From Gammaproteobacteria bacterium (GTDB lineage Bacteria > Pseudomonadota > Gammaproteobacteria > Eutrophobiales > Eutrophobiaceae): a stretch of DNA of 64,000 nt. How positions within the stretch are numbered: position 1 is the stretch's first letter; the number at the start of each line of letters is the position of its first letter. The notes below the pieces were generated by a model. It made no database searches, had not been told where the DNA came from, and worked only from the letters and a program-made list of their open reading frames with translations. The translations under genes were made by a program, and so were the position numbers. Shown here one piece after another: positions 18,108 through 27,683 of this stretch. The stretch is taken from positions 1 to 64,000 of the forward strand of contig JAPOQU010000061.1 in the NCBI GenBank assembly GCA_026710545.1, read 5' to 3'.

Positions 18108-19394
18108 ATGAGCGGCAACAAACAAGGTAAGGCAGGCGAAGGCGACAGGCTTCTTTACTGTTCGTTCTGCGGCAAAAGCCAGCATGAGGTGCGTAAACTG
18201 ATCGCCGGTCCGTCCGTATTTATCTGTGATGAATGCGTCGAGCTGTGCAATGACATCATCTGGGAGGAAATCCAGGAGCGCTCGATTTCCGGGGCTGCCA
18301 GCACCTTGCCGACCCCCCATGAAATCAACGATATTCTGAACGAGTACGTCATCGGCCAGGATATCGCCAAGAAAATCCTGTCGGTTGCGGTTTACAACCA
18401 CTACAAGCGTCTTGACCAGGGCGTGAAGAAGTCCGACGTGGAACTGGCGAAGAGCAACGTCCTGCTCATCGGCCCCACCGGCAGCGGCAAGACCCTGCTG
18501 GCGGAGACCTTGGCGCGCCTGCTCAACGTGCCGTTTACCATTGCCGACGCCACGACACTGACCGAGGCGGGTTACGTGGGCGAGGACGTCGAGAATATTA
18601 TCCAGAAGCTGCTGCAGAAATGCGACTACGACGTGGAAAAAGCCCAGACGGGCATCGTCTATATCGACGAAATAGACAAGATTTCCCGTAAATCCGATAA
18701 CCCGTCCATCACCCGCGATGTCTCCGGTGAGGGTGTGCAACAGGCCCTGCTGAAGCTGATCGAGGGTACCGTGGCGTCTGTCCCGCCGCAGGGAGGACGG
18801 AAACATCCGCAGCAGGAGTTCCTGCAGGTGAACACGGCCGATATCCTGTTTATTTGCGGCGGCGCGTTTGCCGGGCTGGACAAGATTATCCGGGAACGCT
18901 CGGAAAAGGCCGGTATCGGCTTCTCCGCGGAAGTGAAGAGTCTGTCGGACCGCAAGAGCTTGAGCGCCCTGATCCAGACCGTCGAGCCTGAAGACCTGAT
19001 CAAGTACGGCCTTATCCCGGAGTTTGTCGGCCGTCTGCCGGTCGTTGCCACCCTGGATGAACTGGATGAAGAGCAACTCGTCAAGATCCTGCTCGAGCCG
19101 AAGAACGCGCTGACCAAGCAGTACGAACGCATGTTCGACATGGAAAACTGTGAAATAGAATTTCGTGATGATGCGCTGCGCAAAGTCGCCAGGAAATCCA
19201 TGGAACGGAAAACCGGCGCCCGCGGCCTGCGCTCGATCATGGAAAATGTATTACTTGATACCATGTACGACCTGCCGTCAACGGAAGGAGTCACGAAGGT
19301 GGTGATTGACGCAGGTGTGATTTCCGGCGAGTCCAACCCGTTGATGATCTACGAAGGCGGCGAACTGCCAAAGGCGGCGTCGGACGCGGATTAG
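18108..19394 (+). CDS. clpX: Clp protease ATP-binding subunit ClpX
   Basis: A 428-residue AAA+ unfoldase. An N-terminal C4 zinc domain (YCSFCGK, then CDECVELC) binds adaptors and some substrates. The Walker A is [10 protein letters not shown], the Walker [10 protein letters not shown], and a [13 protein letters not shown] block and C-terminal sensor region follow. ClpX unfolds tagged proteins into the ClpP barrel. A possible heat-shock promoter for lon lies directly after it, so lon can be expressed on its own. Confidence 0.97.
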   Translation: MSGNKQGKAGEGDRLLYCSFCGKSQHEVRKLIAGPSVFICDECVELCNDIIWEEIQERSISGAASTLPTPHEINDILNEYVIGQDIAKKILSVAVYNHYKRLDQGVKKSDVELAKSNVLLIGPTGSGKTLLAETLARLLNVPFTIADATTLTEAGYVGEDVENIIQKLLQKCDYDVEKAQTGIVYIDEIDKISRKSDNPSITRDVSGEGVQQALLKLIEGTVASVPPQGGRKHPQQEFLQVNTADILFICGGAFAGLDKIIRERSEKAGIGFSAEVKSLSDRKSLSALIQTVEPEDLIKYGLIPEFVGRLPVVATLDELDEEQLVKILLEPKNALTKQYERMFDMENCEIEFRDDALRKVARKSMERKTGARGLRSIMENVLLDTMYDLPSTEGVTKVVIDAGVISGESNPLMIYEGGELPKAASDAD

Positions 19395-19414
19395 CGACCG
19401 AGGGCGGTCCGGAC

Positions 19415-19441
19415 CTTGAAATCCGTTTTGGTCGCCCCCAT
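19415..19441 (+). promoter_or_regulatory. Sigma-32-like heat-shock promoter of lon
   Basis: CTTGAAA at 19415-19421 and CCCCAT at 19436-19441 are separated by 14 bases, matching the RpoH -35 and -10 elements in sequence and spacing. The bases after CCCCAT (AAG) depart from the best consensus. It lies 33 bp upstream of the lon start and fits the known heat-shock control of lon. Confidence 0.7.
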
Positions 19442-19473
19442 AAGTAGTAGAAATCACATAATCATGAGCTGAG

Positions 19474-21891
19474 ATGTCTACAGAGTCCGACCTGCAAATG
19501 CAAGTGTTACCCGTTTTGCCATTACGCGACGTAGTGGTGTATCCCTATATGGTGATTCCGCTGTTCGTCGGGCGGGAGAAGTCCATCAAGGCGCTGGACA
19601 CGGCGATGGCCGGCAACAAGCAGATCCTGCTGGTTGCCCAGAAAAGCGCCGGTGAGGATGACCCCGGGACCGATGAGATCTACGACATCGGGTCGATGTC
19701 CAATATCCTGCAGTTGTTGAAGTTGCCCGACGGCACCATCAAGGTGTTGGTGGAGGGAGCGCAGCGCGCCCGCGTAGTCGATTTTATCGAGACGGATTCG
19801 ATGTTTTTCGCGAACACGGAATTGCTGGATGAGGAACTGCCGGATGACCGGGCTGTGGAAATACTGTTACGGCCGGCTTTGAACCAGTTTGAGCAATACG
19901 TCAAGCTGAACAAGAAAGTCCCCCCCGAAATCCTGTCTTCACTGTCCAGTATCGACGATCCCTCACGCCTCGCCGATACCATCGCCGCGCACATGTCGAT
20001 CAAGATCGAGGAGAAGCAGGTGGTGCTGGAAAAGCTGGACGTGCGTGAACGCCTGGAATACCTGATCAATCTCATGGAAACGGAGATTGACCTGCTGAAT
20101 GTTGAAAAGCGCATTCGCGGACGGGTCAAGTCGCAAATGGAAAAAAGCCAGCGCGAGTACTACCTGAACGAGCAGATGAAGGCGATCCAGAAGGAGTTGG
20201 GCGAGATGGATGAAGCGCCCAACGAGATGGAAGAGTTGAATGAAAAAATCGCCAAGTCCGGCATGCCCAAGGACACCAGGAAAAAAGCGGACGCCGAACT
20301 GAACAAACTGAAGATGATGCCGCCCATGTCTGCCGAGGCAACGGTGGTGAGGAATTACATCGACTGGCTGGTAAACGTTCCCTGGAAGAAGCGCAGCAAG
20401 ATCTCACGGGATATCACCAAGGCGGAGCAGATCCTGGAAGAAGATCATTACGGCCTGGATAAGGTCAAGCAACGCATCCTGGAATACCTGGCCGTACAGC
20501 AACGGGTGAGAAAACCCAAGGGCCCCATTTTGTGCCTGGTCGGTCCCCCCGGAGTCGGAAAAACGTCACTTGGCCGCTCCATCGCCAGGGCCACGAACCG
20601 GAAATTCATCCGCATGTCCCTGGGTGGCGTGCGGGACGAGGCCGAGATCAGGGGGCACCGGCGCACCTATATCGGCTCACTGCCGGGCAAGATCCTGCAG
20701 AGCATGGCCAAAATCGGCACGAAAAACCCGTTGGTGCTGCTGGACGAAGTGGACAAGATGGCGATGGATTTTCGCGGCGACCCGGCTTCCGCGTTGCTGG
20801 AAGTCCTGGACCCCGAACAAAACCATACGTTTGTCGACCATTACCTGGAGGTGGATTACGACCTGTCCGAGGTGATGTTCGTGACGACGGCCAACAGCCT
20901 CAATATCCCGCCGGCGCTGCTGGATCGCATGGAGGTCATCCGTATTTCCGGTTACACGGAAGACGAGAAGATCAATATTGCCCGCAACTACCTGATCCCC
21001 AAGCAAATGGAACGCAACGGCCTGAAGAAGGAAGAAGTCAGCCTCGGTGATGCCTCGGTCAGGGATATCGTACGCTACTACACCCGTGAAGCGGGGGTCA
21101 GAAACCTGGAGCGGGAAATAGCCAATATCTGCCGCAAGGTCGTTACCCGGTTATTGCAAAAAAAGGATCTGAAACGGATGTCCGTGACGGCGGCCAGGCT
21201 GGAGAAGTTAATCGGCGTCAAGAAATTCCGTTACGGGCGCGTGGAGGAGCAGGACCGGATAGGGCAGGTAACCGGGCTTGCCTGGACCGAGATAGGCGGC
21301 GACCTGCTGACCATCGAAGCGACCGTGGTGCCGGGCAAGGGCGAAGCCATCCGTACCGGCCACCTCGGAGACGTGATGAAGGAGTCCATCGAGGCGGCGC
21401 GCACCGTGGTGCGCAGCCGTTGCGAGATACTGGGCATCGATGCGGATTTTTACAAGGAGAGCGATTTCCATATCCATGTTCCCGAAGGCGCTACGCCCAA
21501 GGACGGACCCAGCGCCGGCGTGGCAATGTGTACCGCACTGGTATCGGCCCTGACCAATATCCCGGTGAAGGCAAACGTCGCCATGACCGGTGAGATAACC
21601 CTGCGCGGGGAGGTATTGCCCATCGGCGGACTGAAGGAAAAACTGCTGGCGGCACTGCGCGGCGGCATAGAAACAGTCCTGATACCCTCCGAGAACGAGC
21701 GGGAACTGATAGAGATCCCCCGGAACATCAAGCAGAACCTGGAGATCAAGCCGGTACGCTGGATCGACGAGGTGCTGGAAATAGCCCTGCACCACATGCC
21801 CCGCCCGCAGGCGGAGGAAGGCGAAACCGCAATCGTGCAAAAGGAAGCAGTGGTGCCGGACGAGGGCCAGGAAGCGATACTTCCGCATTAA
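19474..21891 (+). CDS. lon: ATP-dependent protease La
   Basis: An 805-residue Lon protease (784 in E. coli). It has the N-terminal substrate-binding domain ([20 protein letters not shown]), a coiled-coil arm, an AAA+ module (Walker [11 protein letters not shown], Walker [11 protein letters not shown]) and the protease domain with the serine in [11 protein letters not shown] and the lysine in [11 protein letters not shown]. It degrades misfolded and short-lived regulatory proteins. The extra C-terminal 20 residues are poorly conserved in type. In most relatives hupB follows; here it does not. Confidence 0.97.
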   Translation: MSTESDLQMQVLPVLPLRDVVVYPYMVIPLFVGREKSIKALDTAMAGNKQILLVAQKSAGEDDPGTDEIYDIGSMSNILQLLKLPDGTIKVLVEGAQRARVVDFIETDSMFFANTELLDEELPDDRAVEILLRPALNQFEQYVKLNKKVPPEILSSLSSIDDPSRLADTIAAHMSIKIEEKQVVLEKLDVRERLEYLINLMETEIDLLNVEKRIRGRVKSQMEKSQREYYLNEQMKAIQKELGEMDEAPNEMEELNEKIAKSGMPKDTRKKADAELNKLKMMPPMSAEATVVRNYIDWLVNVPWKKRSKISRDITKAEQILEEDHYGLDKVKQRILEYLAVQQRVRKPKGPILCLVGPPGVGKTSLGRSIARATNRKFIRMSLGGVRDEAEIRGHRRTYIGSLPGKILQSMAKIGTKNPLVLLDEVDKMAMDFRGDPASALLEVLDPEQNHTFVDHYLEVDYDLSEVMFVTTANSLNIPPALLDRMEVIRISGYTEDEKINIARNYLIPKQMERNGLKKEEVSLGDASVRDIVRYYTREAGVRNLEREIANICRKVVTRLLQKKDLKRMSVTAARLEKLIGVKKFRYGRVEEQDRIGQVTGLAWTEIGGDLLTIEATVVPGKGEAIRTGHLGDVMKESIEAARTVVRSRCEILGIDADFYKESDFHIHVPEGATPKDGPSAGVAMCTALVSALTNIPVKANVAMTGEITLRGEVLPIGGLKEKLLAALRGGIETVLIPSENERELIEIPRNIKQNLEIKPVRWIDEVLEIALHHMPRPQAEEGETAIVQKEAVVPDEGQEAILPH

Positions 21892-21918
21892 AAAAGCCGC
21901 TGTTCCTGCTCAAGTTTA

Positions 21919-21991
21919 GCCCTGCGAAAGCAGGGGCAGGCATCCGGAAATTCAGGAATCCAATATACCCATGAGTCACCGGAAGTGACTC
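21919..21991. terminator. Two hairpins between convergent lon and brnA-like gene
   Basis: CCCTGC-GAAA-GCAGGG at 21920-21935 and GAGTCAC-CGGAA-GTGACTC at 21973-21991 are perfect stems, the first with a GNRA loop. Neither has a long T run, so intrinsic termination is uncertain. Their place between two convergent genes suggests a bidirectional stop. Confidence 0.45.
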
Positions 21992-21992
21992 G

Positions 21993-22232
21993 TTACTTCC
22001 ACTGCATATCAAGTTTTCTTTTGTTTATCGCACAATCCCTCAGATAAAGATTTATAAGGGTTTGATAAGGAATGCCGGATTCCTCGGACATCGATTTAAA
22101 ATACTCCACGGAATCCGTATCCAGTCGCATTGTGACAGGCTGTTTCAGGTACTTGATGTAAGGGTTTTTTTTGCCCTTCATTTTCGAAAAATCGTAGTGG
22201 TCTCTCATCTTCTGATTTAACAGTATTTTCAC
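21993..22232 (-). CDS. BrnA-like antitoxin, no toxin partner seen
   Basis: A 79-residue protein matching the BrnA/CopG-like antitoxin pattern: a basic N-terminus (HYDFSKMKGKKNPY) and the DNA-binding core LKQPVTMRLDTDSVEYFKSM then GIPYQTLINLYLRDCA. BrnA represses its own operon and neutralises the BrnT RNase, which is normally encoded directly upstream. Here the upstream bases (22233-22304) hold only a tRNA gene and no BrnT frame, so it is an orphan. AAGGTG lies just before the ATG at 22232; an internal ATG at 22208 is an alternative start. Confidence 0.7.
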   Translation of the reverse strand: MKILLNQKMRDHYDFSKMKGKKNPYIKYLKQPVTMRLDTDSVEYFKSMSEESGIPYQTLINLYLRDCAINKRKLDMQWK

Positions 22233-22304
22233 CTTGTAGGTTATATCGTACCCATAGATTGCAAGTGTTCAAGGATTTTGTTTTTTTGTTATAATACGTC
22301 CGCT

Positions 22305-22380
22305 GGGTGCTTAGCTCAGTTGGGAGAGCGCCGCCCTTACAAGGCGGAGGTCGTGGGTTCAAGCCCCTCAGCACCCACCA
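22305..22380 (+). tRNA. tRNA-Val (UAC)
   Basis: A 76-base tRNA with encoded CCA. The acceptor GGGTGCT pairs with AGCACCC, the anticodon is TAC in CCTTACAA, and the T loop is GTTCAAGCC. It is separated by 6 bases from tRNA-Asp, and the two are surely transcribed together. Confidence 0.97.
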
Positions 22381-22386
22381 GTTTAT

Positions 22387-22463
22387 GGAGTGGTAGTTCA
22401 GTTGGTTAGAATACCGGCCTGTCACGCCGGGGGTCGCGGGTTCGAGTCCCGTCCACTCCGCCA
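22387..22463 (+). tRNA. tRNA-Asp (GUC)
   Basis: A 77-base tRNA with encoded CCA. The acceptor GGAGTGG pairs with CCACTCC, the anticodon is GTC in CTGTCAC, and the T loop is GTTCGAGTC. It is followed by a strong terminator 42 bases later. Confidence 0.97.
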
Positions 22464-22505
22464 GACATCAGATATAACGTATTGTCTTTTAAAGAAAAAT
22501 TATAG

Positions 22506-22540
22506 CAGGCGGAGTGGGCAATCACTCTGCCTGTTTTTTT
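22506..22540 (+). terminator. Rho-independent terminator of the tRNA operon
   Basis: An 11-bp stem with one G-T pair (CAGGCGGAGTG at 22506-22516, CACTCTGCCTG at 22523-22533) is followed directly by seven T. From 22541 to 22708 I see no gene, only the upstream region of the selenoprotein gene with a TATAAT at 22673-22678. Confidence 0.9.
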
Positions 22541-22708
22541 ATGGAGAGTCATCCGCCTCGCGCATGTGCCCGCTTGTTATTGGCGCCTGTGAGAAGGCCG
22601 GTGTGCAGTACCGGGTATTTCGATAGTATGGCCGTGTCATAATTCTGTGTGTTCTTCTTGTATAACAACAAGTATAATGGACCCGGCTTCTGAAACTGAC
22701 AGCAGGAT

Positions 22709-23179
22709 ATGAGCGATAAAATTGACAAGGGCGGGCAGTTTCCCGATATCGAACTGGCCATCGCCGGGGGCGGCAGGCTGCGTATTCCCGCGGATATCGA
22801 TACCCCTTATGCGTTTATCCTGTTTTATCGAGGTCATTGGTGACCTTTCTGTCGCCGCCAGTTGGGCGGCTTCGAAAAACAGCGCGAGGTCCTGGCGGAA
22901 CTTGGCGTCAGTATTGTTGCCGGCTGCGTGGATTCGGAGGAAAAGACAGCCGAAGTGGCGGCTGACTTGGGATTTCCCGTCGCCTGGGGCATGACCCGGG
23001 AGATGGGCGGGCAAGTCGGCGCCTGGTGGGATGAAGGAAGGGATTTTATCCAGCCCAGCGAATTTTTTCTCACCGGCTCGGGTGAGGTGCTCGCCTCCAC
23101 TTACAGCAGTTCCCCGGTGGGACGGATGGACCCGGAAGACGCCGTGATCCTGGCGAAATTTCTGATAAGCAAAAGGTGA
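22709..23179 (+). CDS. Thioredoxin-fold (peroxiredoxin-like) selenoprotein
   Basis: Read with TGA at 22841-22843 as selenocysteine, the ATG at 22709 gives a 156-residue AhpC/TSA-type protein. The redox site is FYRGHW-U45-PFC48-RRQL; homologues have cysteine or selenocysteine at that place. The frame continues without a break after the TGA to TGA at 23177-23179, with typical family sequence (GVSIVAGCVDSEEKTAEVAA, then SEFFLTGSGEVLAS). A GC-rich hairpin starts 10 bases after the TGA. The protein should be a thiol/selenol oxidoreductase or peroxidase. The selAB, selC and selD genes must exist elsewhere in the genome. The alternative is a nonsense mutation, but the site and hairpin argue against it. 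The gene stands alone between the tRNAs and ppiD. Confidence 0.85.
22841..22870 (+). promoter_or_regulatory. UGA codon with bacterial SECIS-like hairpin
   Basis: The in-frame TGA (22841-22843) is followed after 10 bases by GCCGCC (22854-22859), loop AGTTG (22860-22864) and GGCGGC (22865-22870). The apical loop starts 16 bases after the TGA and has a G at its second place, as bacterial SelB-binding hairpins do. Confidence 0.7.
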
Positions 23180-23289
23180 GGGGAATAGTTCCTCGTTCGT
23201 GGTGTTTGCCCTCACGCCCGCGCGCCAGCGCGCTGCGCAGTCACCTCCTCGGCTTTCGCCTGGTCCAGGACTTGTAGTATAGTAGGGGA

Positions 23290-25194
23290 ATGTTACAGAC
23301 GATAAGAGACCAGGTGAAAGGCTGGCTGGCCGTAGTGATTTTCACCATCATGATCATTCCCTTCGCGTTCTGGGGTATCAACTATTATTTCGACCAGTCC
23401 GGCGGGGTGACCGTGATTGATGTCAACGGCGAAGAAATTTCCCTTGCGGACTACCAGAGCGCCTACCAGGACATACGCCAGCAGTGGCAATCCATAACCG
23501 GTGCGCCGGTCGGCGAAGAGACTGAAGCGCTGATTAAACAGCGGGCGACCGAAGACCTGATACAGACGGCGTTGCTGAACCAGGCCGGGAATGAGGCCGG
23601 TTTGTTCGTGGGCGAAGAGGAGGTTTGGGAGATTATCCGCCAGATCCCCCAGTTCAACGATGACCAGGGATTTAACATCGCCCAGTTTGAACTCGCCGCC
23701 AACCGCAACGGGCTGTCCCCTGCGGGCTTCCTGACCCGGATAAGACAGGATATGGCAATCGAGCAACTGCGCAGTGCGCTGTTCGCGACGGACTTTGTAA
23801 CGGGATCCGAGCTTACCGCGTTATCCGGCATCATGCACCAGACCCGTGATTTCGTCTGGTCGACCATCTCTTCTGACGAACTGAAGGAAACCATCGAGGT
23901 GACGGACGAACAGGTCCAGTCATATTTTGATGAAGAAGGCCGCTTCATGGACCCGGAACAGGTCCGGATTGCCTACCTGGTGCTGTCCCTCGCCAAAATC
24001 GCCGAGGAAGTCTACCTTGAAGAGGGTGAGCTTGAGAGCTACTTCAGCGACAACAGGCACAATTACGAGGTGGAGGGAACCCGCAACATCAGGCAGGTCT
24101 TCGTCAAGCTGCCGGAGGAGCCTTCCGAGGCGGAAGTCGGGGAGATGAGGGCGAAGGCAGACGAGTTGTACGCGCTGGTCAGCGGCGGTGAAGATATGGA
24201 AGAAGTTGTGGTAAATGAATCCGGCGAACACGGGGATTCCATTGAGTTCAGCGAATTCGGCTTTCTCACGAAAGGCGCGCTGGAGCCGGAAGCCGACGAG
24301 GTTGCCTTCTCCATGGCAGCGGGAGAGATCAGTGAGCCGGTACAATCCGCGGTTGGTTTCCATATCATGGCTGTCGATGAGATCCAGGGGGGCACCGAAG
24401 CTGCGCTGGTTGACATCCGTGAAGAAGTGGAACAGGACCTGCGGGAAGAGAAGGCGGCGCAGCAACTGTATGAACTCAGCGACCGGCTGTCGGTCCTGAC
24501 CTATGAAAGTCCTGATACCCTGGATATCGCGGCGGAAGAACTGGAACTCCAGGTGCAGAAGAGCGACTTTATCAGCAGGGAAGACCCGGGTGTCGGTATC
24601 GTTTCAGAACCGGGTGTCGTTGAAACGGCGTTCACCGATGAAGTGTTGCTGGAGGAAAATAACAGCGAACTCATCGAACTGGATAACGACCGTTACATGG
24701 TCTTGCGCGTCCTGGAACACCGGCTTCCCATGAAACAACTGCTTGAGGACGTGCGGGACGAAATCGTTACCCGGTTAAAATTCGAGCAGGCGCGGGACCG
24801 GACCCGGGAGCAGGGCGAGGCAGTCCTCGAGCAACTGGAGCTGGGCAAGTCAAAGGAGGAGGTGGCCCTGGAATTCGGCCTCAACTGGAACAACGCCACG
24901 GATGTTACCCAGGATGATGAGACTATCAACCGGGCCGTGTTGCGCACCGCATTCAGGGCCGGCGTACCGGAGGCTGATCAGCCCCTCCATGACGGCGCTT
25001 CCCTGGGGACCGGGGACTACACCGTCGTCATTGTCTATTCCGTTAACGAGGCGGACCCGGATGCCATAAACGAAGATGAACAGAACATCGTGCGCAGCCA
25101 GTTACTGCAGGCAACCACCGCCTCTGCCTGGGCGGAATTCAACAGGAACCTGCGGGCAAAAGCCGATGTCACGGTTTACGAGGACATGCTCTAG
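23290..25194 (+). CDS. ppiD: Periplasmic folding chaperone PpiD
   Basis: A 634-residue protein anchored by one N-terminal membrane segment (about residues 13-34), with the bulk in the periplasm. A SurA_N-like chaperone region is followed by one parvulin domain (RNIRQVFVKLP through EFGFLTKGALEPEADEVAFS to VGFHIMAVDEI, about residues 262-385) and a second chaperone lobe. PpiD sits at the SecYEG exit and helps fold exported proteins. In relatives the order is lon-hupB-ppiD; here tRNAs and the selenoprotein gene lie between. The length matches E. coli (623). Confidence 0.9.
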   Translation: MLQTIRDQVKGWLAVVIFTIMIIPFAFWGINYYFDQSGGVTVIDVNGEEISLADYQSAYQDIRQQWQSITGAPVGEETEALIKQRATEDLIQTALLNQAGNEAGLFVGEEEVWEIIRQIPQFNDDQGFNIAQFELAANRNGLSPAGFLTRIRQDMAIEQLRSALFATDFVTGSELTALSGIMHQTRDFVWSTISSDELKETIEVTDEQVQSYFDEEGRFMDPEQVRIAYLVLSLAKIAEEVYLEEGELESYFSDNRHNYEVEGTRNIRQVFVKLPEEPSEAEVGEMRAKADELYALVSGGEDMEEVVVNESGEHGDSIEFSEFGFLTKGALEPEADEVAFSMAAGEISEPVQSAVGFHIMAVDEIQGGTEAALVDIREEVEQDLREEKAAQQLYELSDRLSVLTYESPDTLDIAAEELELQVQKSDFISREDPGVGIVSEPGVVETAFTDEVLLEENNSELIELDNDRYMVLRVLEHRLPMKQLLEDVRDEIVTRLKFEQARDRTREQGEAVLEQLELGKSKEEVALEFGLNWNNATDVTQDDETINRAVLRTAFRAGVPEADQPLHDGASLGTGDYTVVIVYSVNEADPDAINEDEQNIVRSQLLQATTASAWAEFNRNLRAKADVTVYEDML

Positions 25195-25220
25195 TCCAAA
25201 CGATCCGCCGGTACGGGCTG

Positions 25221-26426
25221 TTATTTAAAACAGAACTTTTCAACCACCGTCGAGCCGACGCTGTCACCCCATACGTTTACCGTCGTCCGCAGCCGGTCCA
25301 GGAACCAGTCCACGGCCAGTAACAGGCCGATGCCTTCCATCGGCAGACCCACGGCGGTCAGTACGATCACCATGGTGACCAGGCCGGCCTCGGGAATGCC
25401 GGCCGCGCCGATCGCGGCCAGGGTGGCGGTAATGAAGATCAGCACCTGGTCCATGGGCATCATGTGGATGCCGTAGGCCTGGGCGATAAACATCACGGCC
25501 ACTGCCTCGTACAGGGCGGTGCCGTCCATGTTCACCGTGGACCCCAGGGGCAGGACGAACTTGGCCGCCCGTTTATCCACGTTGGCTTCCAGTGCGCATT
25601 CCATTGTCAGGGGCAGGGTTGCCGTTGAACTGGCGGTGCCGAACGCGGTTACCAGGGCCTTGGACATCGTGGTGATGAACTGGCGCCCGCGCCGGCTGAC
25701 GACAATCAGGATCGTCATCAACACGAAAAAGTGCAGGGTCAGACCGATGATGACCGTCAGCATGTACTTGCCCACGCCCAGGATTTCCCGCCAGAAATGC
25801 TCGCCGCCGCCGCTGTCGCCAAGCTTTGATGAAATCAGGGCAAAAATACCGATGGGGGCAAAATACATGATCCAGACGACGATTTTTATCATCACGTCAT
25901 TCATGCCATCGAAGAAAGCGACCAGAGGTTTGCCCCTTTCCCCGACCGTTGTCAGCGCAGCGCCGAACAGGATGGAAAACACGATCACTTCCAGCAGCTT
26001 GGTTTCGGCCGCCGAGGCAACGATGTTATCGCCTATCAGCGAACGGATGATCTCCACGATCCCGGTCTCTTCCTTGCCGCTGACACGGTCCGGAACCACC
26101 TGGCTCACTTCGGTGATACCGGCGCCGGGCTGGATGATATTCACGATAATCAGTCCCAGCAGGACCGCGATTGCAGTGGTGCAGAAATAGTACAGCACGG
26201 TCAGCCCGCCCAGCCGTTTCAGCCCGCCTGAAGCCCCGCCCAAAGAAGCGATGCCGCTGATGACCGCGGCGACGATGAGCGGGATGATGACCATTTTCAG
26301 GGCATCCAGGAACAACTCGCCCACCCATTCAATGGCAAGCATCGATTGACCGAAGAACCAGCCGCAGAATATGCCGGAAATGGCCGCGGTGAGCAGCGCC
26401 CATAACAACCAGTTATTATTTTTCAT
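25221..26426 (-). CDS. Dicarboxylate/amino acid:cation symporter (DAACS)
   Basis: A 401-residue inner-membrane carrier of the glutamate/aspartate-dicarboxylate family. Signature blocks are [20 protein letters not shown] near the N-terminus, the serine-rich hairpin [19 protein letters not shown], and [20 protein letters not shown], which binds substrate and cation. It takes up C4-dicarboxylates or acidic amino acids with protons or sodium; the exact substrate is not readable. It converges on ppiD and has its own upstream space of 66 bp after fabI. Confidence 0.88.
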   Translation of the reverse strand: MKNNNWLLWALLTAAISGIFCGWFFGQSMLAIEWVGELFLDALKMVIIPLIVAAVISGIASLGGASGGLKRLGGLTVLYYFCTTAIAVLLGLIIVNIIQPGAGITEVSQVVPDRVSGKEETGIVEIIRSLIGDNIVASAAETKLLEVIVFSILFGAALTTVGERGKPLVAFFDGMNDVMIKIVVWIMYFAPIGIFALISSKLGDSGGGEHFWREILGVGKYMLTVIIGLTLHFFVLMTILIVVSRRGRQFITTMSKALVTAFGTASSTATLPLTMECALEANVDKRAAKFVLPLGSTVNMDGTALYEAVAVMFIAQAYGIHMMPMDQVLIFITATLAAIGAAGIPEAGLVTMVIVLTAVGLPMEGIGLLLAVDWFLDRLRTTVNVWGDSVGSTVVEKFCFK

Positions 26427-26492
26427 GTATAAAAAGCCCTTGATATTCAGTAAGATAAAATTTTCTGTTCAGAAACGGAGACCAGTCTGTAA

Positions 26493-27278
26493 CTACTCCT
26501 TCCCCTCGCTGCCGGCCACGCTGTAACCGCAATCGACGTAGGTGATCTCCCCGGTAACGGCGGAGGCGTAATCGGAACACAGGAACGCGGCCACGTTGCC
26601 CACCTCTTCAATGGTGACGTTCCTGCGTAGCGGCGTAACCCGCTCGACGTGATTGAGGAACCCCCTCAAGCCCTTGATGCCGGAGGCTGCCAGGGTGCGG
26701 ATAGGTCCGGCCGAGACGGCATTGACGCGAATACCCTCCGGCCCGAGGTCGGCGGCCATGTAACGCACGTTGGCTTCGAGGCTGGCCTTGGCGATCCCCA
26801 TCACGTTGTAGTTCGGCATGGCCCTGACCGAACCGATATAGGTGAGGGTCAGCATGGCGCCGTCCCGGCCCTGCATCAGCGGGCGCGCCGCCTTGCCCAG
26901 CGCGGCAAAACTGTAGGCGCTGATGTCCTGGGCCCCGAGAAATCCCTCCCGGGTGATACTGCCCAGGTAATCCCCTTCCAGCAGTTCCCGGTCTGCAAAC
27001 GCGACGGAATGAACCAGGATATCGAGGTGCTCCCAGTGTTCCTTGAGGCGGGGAAATACGTTGCTGATCTCGGCATCATCTGCCACGTCGCAGGGCAGGG
27101 TAATGTCCGATCCCGCTTCCGCGGCAAACTTCTCGACCCGCCCCTGCAGTTTTTCATTCTGGTAGGTGAACGCAAGCTCCGCCCCTTCCCGGTGCATCGC
27201 CTTGGCAATCCCCCAGGCAATCGAACGGTTACTTGCCACCCCCACGATCAACGCGCGTTTTCCTGTCAACAGACCCAT
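26493..27278 (-). CDS. fabI: Enoyl-[acyl-carrier-protein] reductase FabI
   Basis: A 261-residue short-chain-dehydrogenase-fold enzyme that reduces trans-2-enoyl-ACP with NADH in the last step of fatty-acid elongation. The N-terminus [20 protein letters not shown] binds NAD; the catalytic tyrosine and lysine are in [40 protein letters not shown] is the FabI substrate loop. I start it at the ATG at 27278, preceded by AAGGGG; the frame is open to 27305. Confidence 0.95.
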   Translation of the reverse strand: MGLLTGKRALIVGVASNRSIAWGIAKAMHREGAELAFTYQNEKLQGRVEKFAAEAGSDITLPCDVADDAEISNVFPRLKEHWEHLDILVHSVAFADRELLEGDYLGSITREGFLGAQDISAYSFAALGKAARPLMQGRDGAMLTLTYIGSVRAMPNYNVMGIAKASLEANVRYMAADLGPEGIRVNAVSAGPIRTLAASGIKGLRGFLNHVERVTPLRRNVTIEEVGNVAAFLCSDYASAVTGEITYVDCGYSVAGSEGKE

Positions 27279-27349
27279 ACTTACCCCTTGTTTATCCTGA
27301 TACACATAAAATTATTCTGCCACGCATCAGTGTAATTGTACATCTGCAG

Positions 27350-27417
27350 ATGATTTATCCGCAGATGATACGTCCGCAAATGATTTATCCGCAGATTACG
27401 CAGATTAACGCAGATTA
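27350..27417. repeat. 15-bp tandem units and inverted-repeat arm (left of GxxExxY)
   Basis: Three copies of ATGATTTATCCGCAG (the middle one degenerate) lie at 27350-27394, running into an arm of the CCGCAGATTACGCAGATT family (27386-27417). The arm is inverted relative to the one at 27634-27667, and the two enclose the GxxExxY remnant. The same 15-bp unit is amplified at 29711-29770. Confidence 0.85.
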
Positions 27418-27656
27418 AAAACACAAATGAAATCCGGCAGATAAAAAGTCTTCAATTTATGCTTCTTGTAGTAAACAGGAAGTTTTTTCTCCTTCGAAAA
27501 TGGAATGTCTTGCAAATGAAATTCCTGTTCCAATGCTTCATGATAAATTGCCTCAAGAAAACCATGTCCCAGTTCACAATGTACAGCCATTGCCGCCCCA
27601 AGAATCTTATAAGTCTCCTGATCTTTTATATTTTTATCTGCGGTAATCTGCGTCAT
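27405..27656 (-). pseudogene. Truncated GxxExxY-family protein
   Basis: An 83-codon frame. The core, ILGAAMAVHCELGHGFLEAI, followed by YHEALEQEF, is the defining motif of the GxxExxY family (usually about 120-130 residues, function unknown, with a nuclease-like strand pattern). The frame ends after YLPDFICVFNL, so the last 40 or so residues, normally holding a VEIKA-like strand, are missing. Both ends are made by the repeat family: the ATG and the MTQITADK start are coded by the right arm and the stop lies in the left arm. It is probably a decayed cargo gene of the repeat. Confidence 0.75.
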
Positions 27657-27667
27657 CTGCGGATTTA
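27634..27667. repeat. Inverted-repeat arm (right of GxxExxY)
   Basis: ATCTGCGGTAATCTGCGTCA and the following TCTGCGGAT form the partner of the arm at 27386-27417. It ends 16 bp before the oppC stop codon at 27684. Confidence 0.85.
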
Positions 27668-27683
27668 TTTTTTCTGTTGATTA

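Noticed and set aside
17787-19076. A 429-residue minus-strand frame opposite clpP and clpX
   Set aside because: It mirrors the codon pattern of clpX and has no domain; the plus-strand genes are certain.
22709-23179. Nonsense mutation (pseudogene) as the reading of the TGA at 22841
   Set aside because: The TGA sits at a redox-cysteine place, the downstream frame is intact, and a SECIS-like hairpin follows. It is kept only as the alternative.
22637-23215. A 192-residue minus-strand frame opposite the selenoprotein gene
   Set aside because: It has no recognisable domain and lies opposite a clear thioredoxin-fold frame; it is a shadow of the G+C-rich third positions.
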